Of a DNA stretch of 64,000 nt, positions 35,301 through 47,300 are shown piece after piece. The stretch covers positions 19,151,106-19,215,105 of the forward strand of contig JABAKD010000020.1 of NCBI GenBank assembly GCA_012845835.1. Reading direction: 5' to 3'. The position numbers and the translations under genes were made by a program. The stretch's first letter is position 1; each line of letters starts with the position of its first letter. The DNA is from Undaria pinnatifida (taxonomy: Eukaryota > Sar > Phaeophyceae > Laminariales > Alariaceae). The notes beneath the pieces were generated by a model, which ran no database searches, was not told where the DNA came from, and saw nothing but the letters and a program-made list of their open reading frames with translations.

Positions 35301-38300
35301 CGGAACGGCCCCCCTCGAAGACAACGAACGCCCAAACAAAGGTATTTAACCGAGAAGTCCGATATCGAAAAGCAACGACACAGCAGTCGTACGACAACAG
35401 TCCAAAGGCTTCGAGGTGTGACCATGAAAAAAGTGTGGTGGGGACGAAATAAGAAGCCAATCTGGAAATGATGCCAACTTGGAGATAACGTTCTTCCCAT
35501 ATGTTTTTTTCGTTCAAGCTCTGCATATGCCAAGATCCAAGAAAAGCTCGGGCGTACACCGCCCAAAATACAAAATTTTGCACACTCCTCGCTTGTCTCG
35601 CTCAGCCCACGTACCCGATCCCCGCCAGGTGCCCAACGGATAAGGAAGGGCGAGGGGCGTTGGAGCCGCCCCCGAAGACTTTTACGTGTTTCATTCGTTC
35701 AAGCCTTGCAGATGTCAAGCGAAACAAACGCTCGAGAATATGCCACCGCAAAATTCAAAACATTAGCAACTACCGTTTGGAAATGATGCCAATTTTGTAA
35801 ATCACCAGGCGCTGCAGACGTGAAGATACAACCGAAATCTCAGGAGTTCCTCCTCGACATGCAATATTTTTGCAACTTCTCGCTTGTCTCGCTCGGCATC
35901 CGTCCGCGTTCACGTCGAGGTGCGGAACGGATACGGCAGGGCGAGGGGCGTTTGAGCCGCCCCCCGAAGACAGCGCTCGAACGAAGCTATTTGACCGAGA
36001 ATTCCAGTTCCGCGAATCGCATACTGAGGCCGAGACGAAAAAAAACTCCTGACCGAATCCCCCCCAAAAAGAATGATCATATATATATATATATATATTT
36101 ATATAAAAGATAAAAATACATTCCAGCTGTGAGGTCGAAGATTTCGTCAAAACTTATTTTTGCAAGCTGTGTGTGATACTCCAATCGCGCGTGTTGCTGG
36201 GTGTGTCCTCATTAAAGAACTGGTAACACTGACGATTTGCACTTCTCTCCCTCGTGTTCAATGGTGGTGACATTGCATGACCACATTACCTCGCTTGCTG
36301 TATTTGTAATACGTATCTCTGTCTTAAAATTGGCGACCTCAGAGCCCCACATCGGCACGGTACAAATCATGAGCGTACAATCGTGCATCAGCTAATAATA
36401 ATGTGAAAAGGAAGTACAGGCAGATATGTTGAATTGCGGTAGATAACACTACCAACCTATTACGTAAGGTATTTCGTACCTACCGTCTGCATGATCGCCT
36501 CCCAACCTCTGCTAAACTAAGTTGCATATGCCCAACGAAGTAACGGAATTGAGCGCGGGTGCATCAAGCGTTCCTTTCAAAACACTGACGATTTGCACTT
36601 CTCCCCCTCGTGCTCAATGGTGGTGACATTGCATGACCACATCACCTCGCTTGTTGTATTTTGCAATGTATATATCTGTCTTAATATTAACGACCTCAGA
36701 GCCCCACATCGGCACGGTAAAATAATGGTAACTACTGGTTGCACCTATCGATTGAAATGTTCTATCTTGCGATCCTTGTACAACAACACACCACGTAGCT
36801 GTAACACATTGTTGTATACCACACCTAAAAATTGTTTTGTATACCACACCCAACATCAAAGATGAGTTTTAACAAAATATTCGATCTCACAGCTAGAGTG
36901 TATTTTTTTTTTTATAATGATAAACTATACCAGGCAGGCGATACAAACTGATGCATTCCTTCTACAACCGTCAGATTTGTCCCCTTGAAGGATTTATAGT
37001 TTCCGCGCACAGATTGAGTTGTCCCGCCCCCCCCCCCCCCCCTCCGATCGCTCTTGTTCAAACAAACGCCCCACCTAAAATCAAGAATCTGCCAGAGTAA
37101 CAAACACTACCAGGCAGTTGATATCACCTCACTATCTTTCTAACCATCCATGCCGTAGCTCCAATTCGTGCCCGCCCTCCCGCCCCCCCCCCCTTTTCCC
37201 CCGCTCCCTCTTTTCAAACGCCCCACCTAAAATCAAAATCTGCCGGAGTAATAAACACTACTAGGCAGTTGATATCACCTCATTATCTATCTAGCCATCC
37301 ATGCCGTAGCTCCAAATCATCCCCACCCCCCCCCCAACGCCCCCTCCTTCCCCACGACCCGCACCATCGCCTAGACCTAGCGCCACGCGTATAGCAGGCC
37401 CCTACATCTGTGCGACCTAAAGCTGTTGGAAATCCCCTCCCCCCCCCCCCCCCCAACCCCACCCCTTCGAGCACTCCGCCCTCTCCTCACTGGTTGTACG
37501 ACTTACAGGATATACATGATGAACTGATGCATTCCTTCCACAACCGTCAGATTTGTCCCCTTGAAGGATTTGGTTTTTCCGCGCACAGATTGAGTTGCCC
37601 CCCCCCCCCCCCGCTCCCTCTTGTTCAAACGCCGGCCCCCACGCCCTTAAAAACTCCGCCCTCCCCTCACCGGTTATACGACTTACAGGATATGCTTAAA
37701 TATTGATAAACTGATGCATTTCCTTCCACAGCTGTCAGGTTTGGTCCCCCTCAAAAACGGGTTTTATAGTTTCCGCGCACAGACTGACTAACATCACCCT
37801 GTTGACCCTGGTACAAGCTACACTGTAGTTCCAAGGGGAGTCGCCGACCTACCAGGTATGTCCTTAATGAGGACACACACAGTAATACGTGCAACCGGAG
37901 TATCACACAGCTTGCTAAGATGAGTTTCGACAAAATCTTCGATCTCACAGCTGGAGTGTATTTTATTTCTATAATATATGTTGGCGACCCCCCTTGGAAC
38001 TGCAGTGTAGCTTGTACCAGGGTCAACAGGGTGATGTCAGTCAGTCTGTGCGCGGAAACTGTAAAACCCGTTTTGAGGGGGACAACATCTGACAGCTGTG
38101 GAATGCACCAGTTTATTATATCCTGTTGTTGTAGTAGTCGTATGACCGGTGAGGGTAGGGGGGCGGGTATAGGGGAGATATGACCATCGATGTAACAGGT
38201 ATTGGGTTTGAAGCAGGAAGGTTGAATATTGAATATTGGATGTTGGATGACAGCGCCAAAGCTCGACGTCTAGTCGACTCCAATTCTCCGGACTACTCGT

Positions 38301-41300
38301 ACGTCGTACTCGTATGGATGTGATATTTATTCTGGTGTTGTTTGGTCCGTTCAGCAGCAATTATCTATTCCTCTTACAGCACGTATTAATAGATAATCCT
38401 TTCTGATCTTGCATCGCATTCTTCAGAACTCCTGTCTTTTTTTCTTTCTTTCTTTTGTGTTATGGTTTGGCTTGATTTGTTGTGTTCTTGTACATGTACC
38501 CGGTACGCTATTAATATTAATAGAATTTCACTTGCTTTACGTTGAAGATGAATTGCGATTGTTTTTGGTTTACTCTGTAGTCTGTGACCACGTAATTTGC
38601 ATCTCTCTAGCATGAAGAATCAGCACGGACACTTAAAAAGAACGGTATTGTGAAGACAGCACAGATGACTGATGACATGCTCGAGTTGCCGAAGTGATAT
38701 AATAGTGAAGATGACTTATGAGTGGTGACATGTGGTGGTGCTGCTGCTGCTGCTGCTGCAACCGAGTGCTTTGTTTGGCTGGTTTAAAACCAGCAACTGA
38801 TCGTGTACATGGATGGGATCATGGTGGAGTATGAAAACTTTAAATACATTACGACAGCTGTGAGATCGAAGATTTGAAGATTTCGTCGGAACTCATATTT
38901 GCAAGCTGTGTGTAATACTCTGATTTGTGCGTATTTCTGGGTGTGTGTACTCATGAAGTATATGGGTCGGCGACTCCCCTTAAAACTATAAAAAAAAATG
39001 AAAATGAAATAATACACTTGAGCTGTGAGACGGACCAAAAATAGTTTTTTAGTCAGAACTCAGCTTTGCAAGCTGCGTGTGACACTTTACTTCGATCGCG
39101 CGTGTTACGGGGTGTGTGTACCCCCATGAAGGATACAGGTCGGTGACACCCCTGCTAATGCCAGGGTCAACAGGACTAAGACGTTCAACCTTGTTCTGCG
39201 CACGGAAACTGTATAAATCCGCATTGGGGGGGACAAAACCAGACATGTGTGGAATTCAGTAATAAGTGTTACAGTGTGAGTTAACTTTTGGAGTGGGCTC
39301 CTTGAGTCTATTTGTAGCGTGTACCGGGGTCAACAGGGTGATGTTGATCAATCTATGCGCGACCGAGTTTTTATAGGAGGACAAAATCCGACGGCTGTGG
39401 AACGCGCCAGTTTATTATGTATATAGTTGTATGACTGGTGAGGCGAGGGCAGGGGAGGGTAAAGGGCGGGATTGTTGAGTATTTTTAGGCGGCCATAATG
39501 AGTAGGAGCGTGCTATAAAATCTGCCTGCCTGGTTCTTTCCTCCTTGGCGGCGAATAAATGAATGCTCGTACAGCATTCATATAATACGTATAGCAGCTA
39601 GCGAACAGCGCCGTCGCGTCGCCGTGCAGCAGAAAATACCAGATAGTAAATAGTGCTGCTGTTCGAAAACCGGAAACTTTTGCGGGATACATGAAAATAC
39701 AACAGCACGTAGTACTTTCACGTACGAAATGCAACACACCACACACCAACACAACAGAATGCACTTGCGAGGTTGCCGAATCACGTAAATCTTTTGCCAG
39801 TTATCATGTCAACTCTTTACCACCAACACCTGGACTTTGAAGATGGTACAGCAGCACAAGCTAATGCTGTAAGTATCACTATTAATAGAAACTCGCCCTG
39901 GTGGATATTTGTAGCTCCGCACTGCTGCTGTGTAGTCAACTACTGAAACTGCTACCGCAACCCAACCCAACTATTTGCAAATCGATTTGCTGTCACTGGG
40001 CGTTGGTGTGCGTTTTTAACGGTTGTTTTTATTTTGTTGTTTTTTGGGAGATCGCCGGTGGTCGGGCGATTTGTCGATTCGGGCATGTGGGAGCCCCTAT
40101 TTCGTGGCGCCATTCGTAAGTTAGAAACTCGCTTCGATCATAACTATTAATAGTAACACGCGTAATTTTTTTATTTATGTTTTTGTGTTCGTCCAGATGC
40201 ACATCCCGATCAAGAACGCGTGGCAGCTGAATGAGAGGCACTACGGAAGCCTCACCGGTCTGGACAAGCAGGAGACCGTCGACAAGCACGGAAAGGACCA
40301 GGTATACAAAAAGAACGACACCAGTTGGGTATAGGTAGTTTGTAGGGTATCATATAGCAGTCAAGTCTAGACTGTTAATTGTACATCTCTTACAACGTAC
40401 CCGATGTATAGACTAAACTGTGAAGTCGTTTGGGCTGATCGGTGTTACTTGCCCCGTTACTTGGGCGCTGGATAATTATTTTCTCTTTTATTAGTTTCAA
40501 TTTTTTTTTTATGTTATTCCTGGCCTCTGGCACCGGGTGACTGCCGGTAGCTCATTGTTGTTGTTGTTGTTCTCACATTAACTCGCACTAGTGGTACTCC
40601 CGAAATATGCCTGTTGCCGGCCGGTATGGCGGACAAAAACAAATTGGTGCTGTATCCTCTGCTGTATGTTAGGTGCCGAAAAAAAAAAAAAAATCGTAGG
40701 GCAGCAGTACGGCAATGCAGCAGTACGTACGTACCAGTAAAGGTATCATCCTCTGTATGTAAGTATTCCAAAAAAAAAAGATAACACGGCAGCAGTACGG
40801 CAGTGCAGCAGTACGTACGGTAGTAAAAAAGGACAGAGGAGTGCAGCAGTGGGGGTGGTACTCCCAAGCACCAGTGGGAGGCTTGTATTTTAGAAACAAA
40901 AAAAAAGGTTCATCCCCCACAGGACGCAAAAAGACTCCCACGTACAAAACGGCCCAAGCACCCACCACGGACGACGCAGTGTACACTCCACCCACCCACC
41001 GACCAAACCTTTGGTACATACAGCAGGACAGCAGTGCAGCAGCACGTACAGCGGTACACCTGGTACGCGCGGCGCAGTTAGTTGGTTCTTGAGGACCTTG
41101 TATGAAACAGGAAACAGACGGGGGGGAATTCCTTTTTTTACGACACTCGGCCATCTCGGGGAGCGGGCGAGCCGCCGTCTACCACCCACCCACCACCCAC
41201 CCACCACCCACCATGCACCCACGAACCTACCCAGTACAGCAGTACAGCAATGCAGCAGTAGAACGTAGAGCAATACACCTGACAGACGAGCAGCAGACGA

Positions 41301-44300
41301 TTTGTTGGTTACAATGCTCTCGGGTTGGGCGGGATTCGCCACTGTTAGGCCAAGTGAAAAGCGCTCGCGTTGCCGATTCTGCGCACGGCGAGCGGCGACG
41401 GCTGGACGCTGCTGTGATTGGTCCTGGTGTTGTTGTGCTTGCTGTTGACGCAGGCGCGCTTGTGGTCTCGTGTCCATGGCTTTGTCCATGGCTCAAGTGG
41501 CCAAAAAGCAATTCGAAAGTTCAATATAGTTGGAGTTCGAAAAAAAAAAAATAGCAGGCAGCGACGGAGAAAAAGCGGGGGGGGGCAAGCGAGCCGTCCC
41601 CGGGAGGGCGATTTCCACGCTCCCCCCTCGCCGAGGTGGGGCACCGACGCCCGTTCTTCCGCCGGCATGTCGTAGTGCTGCTGTGCGGATGGGACGTGGC
41701 AGCACCGCGAGACCGCCTGAGGCCGAGTGGAGCTCGGGAGTCGCCGCTTTTTGGGGGGGGGTGCTTTAACCAAGATATTCTTCAAAGATCCAAAACGTCA
41801 CGACCATCCTTAGCGTATTATATAATAAGGATAATCAAGTCCGTGGTCACAGGACAGGCTCCAGTCACTCTGGAGCTGCGGAATGCCCCAGGGAAAAACA
41901 CACACAACCCAAGGTGGTACACGCATATATCACAATAGGAACGCCTGTGTTCCCCCTCTTTTAACTTGCGATACCCATTGAAGCGAGATTGAAGCCAACC
42001 ACATCCCCAAGAGGAACGTTGTAACTTGTAGAGCTTGTAAAATGGTGTCCAGACGGATCTTCGAAGGGTCAGGCTGTTCGCTAATATTGCGACTGTTGAA
42101 CGATTTGGTGGTCTGTTCGCTAATATTGCGACTGTTGAACGATTTGGTGGTCTGTTCGCTAATATTGCGACTGTTGAACGATTTGGTGGTCTAGGAAACA
42201 CACTTCCTTGCAGCTGCTTCCTAGTGGGACGAAGGTACAGGCGTAGACCCAACTCCACCATGATAGCCCTAACCGTGACCCGAACCCGCAGCCAGACGTG
42301 GCTAGAAACGCGTCTTTCGCATCGAGCGAGAAAAATCCGAAGTGCGGACAACGATTCCGACGTGCGGACCGCGATGTGCTTTCCTGGCCAATAAGAGGGA
42401 ACGAAAAGTCGTAGGGTTTTGCGTCCGGACACTTTGTTAAATTGCTTTAGTACGGGGTACCTGATACCTGATATGGTTAGTAGCTACAATGATATTTACA
42501 CGAAGTGTGTTGTTGTCCATTTTTTTCAATTTCAGAACTGTCTTGACGTCTTGGTTTTCCCAAGAGCTACCATACGGGTGCGTAGAGTGCAAGTACCGTG
42601 TGACTACCCGCTCACACATCCAGGCAACGGCTTGAACAAAACGATGAGTGCCTGAGCAAGCGGTTACTGCCAACACTGGGGAGAGGGAGGGTGTTGAAGA
42701 GTAGGGGGCGAAGCGGACATCGTGAACAAGAGGGTCTTAAGAGCCGTGTGTGCTATCGAAAGGTGGTGTTGCTGTTGCTGTTGCTGCTGCTGTTGGAGGT
42801 GCGATAATGGCTCGACTACTGACCTGTCAGCTCATCCGGGAGGTACCCGGCTGCCGCATATGGTTGTTTGGCGTATAGTTTTGGCCGAACCGCACGGCCG
42901 CTGAAGGAGCAACTGACACCGCCGTAGGGGCGTGCGTTGTTAAAGCTGCACATGGTGTCGTGTCCACCGTATACCGCGGAAGCTTTGAGGCGTCTCCGTT
43001 GGAACTGTTATCCCGGCGACTGCTAGTTGCCATGTATGAACGGCCGTTGTGGTGGCGCCCGTTGCTGGAGCGTCTGTTGTTGCCGCGTTATCGGTGTGAC
43101 TGGCCGCAGTTGAAGAGGTCGCTGTTGCTTTAACAGCTACGGTCGCTGTTCTTTTGTTGCTGTGCTGGTTGTGAAAGGCGGAGTTGCGCTTCAAGTTGCG
43201 CTCCAAGTTGCGCTCGTACTCCCCTCGGCGGTATAACCGCGTGCGTTGCTGCCACTGTCAAAAGGTATCACCACTACTCTCGAGCGCGCCAAATGCTGCG
43301 TTCAGTGTGTCTGACGTGTTGAGAAACTCCTGCTCGCAGCTACGGTCTACTCCACAGTTGAGGCGATGTCTACCATGACCGCGTAAAACTTATATACGCG
43401 TAGAGCCGGTGGCCAATTGCGAAAAGTGCGTTGGGTTGGACGTAAAAAACGTCATGGGAACTGCACAAACTCTCGTGAAGTTGCTCAGTGGCAAGGCCGG
43501 GTAGTCGCCACGGAACGGGTCGGTGGCGACCACCCGGGCTGGTCGCTGAGGAACTTTCCGGAAGTATCGGTAGTCTCCACGCCTTTCTCCATGTCCAACC
43601 CATTGATATTTTCGCCACTGGCCACGAGCTCCACGCGTATACAAGCCCTACATGCTTATGGTGGACGTTGCCTTAACTGCGGTAGACAAGACCACAGCAT
43701 CAACACTTGCGGGCAGTAGTTCCTGCACATGTCTGGCATCCTGAACTCGGCGTTGGGCCAGGTTGACGATAGTGATCGCGATCACGCCTTTCAGCGATGG
43801 CAGCAACGCATGCCGTCGTACCGCCGGGGGCAGTACGAGCGCAACATTGAGCGCAACTCCAACCACCCCAACACACACAACGACGTCAACAACCGCGGCC
43901 GCAACTTCCAGAGCAACAACGGGCACTACAACGACGGCTGTTCGTAGGAAAAATATCGCATTTCTTCCGTGTTCGACCTCGTCTCTTCCTTCCACCACAT
44001 GACCTCTACAAGGACACCATTCCCCTGGCCTCCTTTTTGTTCGTCTGGGAGACTTCTTGAGCGGCTCGCCATGCCACAAGGTATCAGCCTTTCGGCATGA
44101 CGAGCCGCTCGAAAATTCTGTCAGACATGCAATAGGATGCCAGGGATACGGTATTCTTGGCAATCGGATGGAACGAGGATACCAGGTTGAGCGGGGAGAT
44201 TATGCGTTACTCGCCCTAACGCCGACAAGATCGTTGCCCTCGCCAACATGCTCATGCCGATGTACAATTCCGCGGGCTCCTTAGTGGCGTTGACTACTAC

Positions 44301-47300
44301 CGTGATTTCCTCGAAAACGATCCACAGGTGTACGTCGTATAATAACCACCCTGGCCCCATCACCGCTCTGCTCAAGCAATGCGTCAAATCTTCTTTTCCC
44401 CGGCAATTAAACCATCGTCCGACGCCTTCTCCGCGACTTGGCCACTCCACCGATGGTGCTTTTCCCCGCCTGGGACACCGTCGCCGACAACTCCTGCCCT
44501 GTCCGCTTGGGTCATACTGTGGCGCCATCCGCGACGGCTTCGGCGCCATCGGCGCCACGCTCGAGCAAGATCAACCAGGCGCCCCCTTTCTCCCCATCTT
44601 TTTGTATGTCAAGGTTGTGCGTACGTGTACGCGGAAAGGAACTCCAGCCAGCGCTGGACACGGGCGTTGTACTCTCGTGCCTTAGCGATACTTTGGAACG
44701 CCTTGTGATTGGGGTCGATGTGAAATGAGATGGACCAAAGCGGAAGGCGTTGCCGTTTGATGATGTGGTCACCGTCAACCGGCGTTGCGATCACGTTTGG
44801 TCCACCAAAATCCCACAGTTAGTCCGACCATGAGGCGCTCGAGGGTACCGCTAGTACCGCTAAGGTAGACTAGCACAACGCCCGCGCCCACATTTGGCTG
44901 GAGTTCCTTTCCAGCCAGTGCTGGACACGGGCGTTGTGTTCAACCACCTTTATGTCCTCGGGAACGTTGTGGTTGGAGTAAATGCGGAGTTTGATGACCG
45001 AAGACGACCGCGCTGTCGTTTGATAGTGTCCATCAATCGGCTGCGCGGCAACCTTTTGGTCAACTAAATTCTACCTTCATACCGACCATAAAGCGCTCGG
45101 GAATATCACCAAGATGGCCTAGCACAATGCCCGAGTCCAGCGCTGGTTAGTTCCGTTTCATAAAAATAAATAGCGCCTCGGTTGGGAGGCCGTGTATTTC
45201 GTTGCAACTCATATTTTTACGCTGTGTGCGTGCTACGAGCGTATATGTCCTCATGAAGGATAGGTCAGTCACCCCCCCTTTTCCTTCAAATGGCTACGCG
45301 GTCACCTTTGGTCCACTAGATACCACTCTAATCTGCTCGAGAGTACCGCAAAGGTCGGCGAGCACAACGCCCACGTCCAGCGCTGGCGGGAGTTCCTTTA
45401 CCAATCACGTTCGTGCCTTAAAAGAGGAAAGATAAGAAGCACAGGGGTGGCGGTGCTGGTAACGGCACGATTCTTCTTGGTAAAAAATCATTTTGTTGGC
45501 TGTCTCCAGGAATGGTTGCGCGAGAGAGGAGAAAATGCGAATGATCACTACTGTTGTAGGCTGCACTCCGACAAAGCCCGCCTGATCCCTTACACCTGGT
45601 ATGCGCAACGCCTAAAAAGTATACCTGGTTCACGAAGAGCGTTCTTTCGCTACGGAAGCTGGTAACAAGAGCCCATGCAGGATAGAGGTAGATGCAGACC
45701 ACGCGACGATCAAAGGATGATAACCATGGTATCCCAAATATGCCAGGTGTTCGTTCCTTTTTGTTTGTGGAGCCTATATTTTACACCGGATCAAATAGAG
45801 AATAATCGGTGCATTGTTGATTTGGAAGTACAGCAGTCCACTACGTACCTCTCCTCACTTCTGCCACGAACAAGCATGTATTGTACGGCTATGACGCTAT
45901 CGCCAGGTCGAGTTGCACTACTGCTGTCTCACCTTTTGAAAGTATAAAGGATGTCACGATCGTGGTCCACCGCCGCTCCACGGTTTCATTTATTGTTTCG
46001 GCATTCTTCAGAGTGAGACTTTCCGCAACTGTCGACCGCATATCCAGCGCACGCGGTTTCTCCAGGTTCTCCGCCCCCCACCGCTATTCTTGCGGTTTCC
46101 AAAAAAATCTCGCGATCACTTGTGAGTGTCACGGTTTCATCTTCACCAAGCCAAAAAGGGTGACGGGATGTCACAGTCGTAATCAACAACCGCCCCACCG
46201 TTTTAGTTCTGAATGAAATTGGCAGTTCTTCAGAGAAGGCCTCACAGTGATAATTGTTGTTGTTGTTGTTGTTGTTTTCACATTAACTCGCATAATCAAG
46301 TCCGTGGTCACAGGACAGGCTCCAGTCACTCTGGAGCTGAGGAATACCCCAGGGAAAACACACACACAACCCAAGGTGGTACACGCATATATCACAGCTG
46401 ACGCAATTCATGCCTCCACCAGAAACATATAAAAGTGAAATCGGGAGTCAGTCTACGATGTGCCAGGTCCAGGCCGGTGCATACGTCTCACTACTCACGC
46501 CTGGAGAAACCAAATATTCCGATTGCCACCCAAGGAAGACTACCACGTATATATTACACGTAGTATCTATCACTACGCATACGCACGACAGGCATAAGTC
46601 AATTGGAGAAAAAGAAACAAAGAAAAGAAAAGAAGATAAAGGAAAGGAAAAAAAAGAGAAGAAAAAACGAAACAAGACGAAAAAGGCAAGCAAAGAGAAG
46701 AAAAAGACAAGAAAAGCAAGAAAAGACAAGACAGGAAAGCAAGGAAAGAAGAAGAGAAAAAAGAAAAAAAGAAATAGAAAAAGAAAAGAAAGAAAAATGT
46801 CATACTAGCAAACCCTAGGAACTGGCTAAGGATGGCATTGGACTAACAGAGGGTATCACGTCCATCATCAATGGCACCTGGGAGAGAACGCAACATGGCG
46901 AAGAAGTCAGGGCGGTCTTATGCTATCTTGTGATGGCCATTAGAAAGCCCACAACTTTCAATACGATGATGGCCAAACCCAGACTTCAGTCTCTTGGGCA
47001 TGACGCTCCCCTCTTCCTCCCTTTCCCCCTCCCCCCTCCCCCCCTCCCCCAGTCCCCTCCCCGCCCCCCCCCCCTTCCCCCTTCCCCCGGCCGCTTAGAG
47101 ATGCCAACGGTGGATGACGCTGCCGCAGCCTTTGCGCGTCGCTCTGCAGCTTTGACAATATGCGTACCTGAGTGTCTGTCAACCGCAACGCCGTATCCAG
47201 CGCGCGGTTTCTACCGTTCTTCGTCATCTTGTCTCCACCGTACAGCAGTTATTACCGTCAAAGTACAATAACCTCTAGCCGCTCCTTATCCTGGCCTCTG

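Larger units (their letters stand above)
30273..40196 (+). other. PGAM intron 3 (9924 bp)
   Basis: Donor GTAAGA after exon 3, acceptor GTCCAG before exon 4. It is occupied largely by repeats listed separately: a hexanucleotide, a 60-bp tandem, MITE-like family B clusters, a 190-bp satellite, a SINE, and 310-bp repeats. Unlisted stretches (31410-32380, 33830-34620, 39440-40190) show no gene or repeat I can assign. Confidence 0.9.

Noticed and set aside
41493-41769. Overlapping Arg/Gly/Pro-rich frames on both strands
   Set aside because: GC-rich homopolymer context keeps several frames open; no splice sites or domain.
41818-42432. 204-codon minus-strand frame with three 13-residue repeats
   Set aside because: The repeats come from a 39-bp DNA tandem that happens to be a multiple of three, and the C-terminal part is family D text read backwards. 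No coding signature otherwise.
44645-44725. Aspartic protease-like LDTGVV motif on the plus strand
   Set aside because: The minus strand of the same bases gives a much better match to Gypsy RNase H, so the motif is a chance reading.
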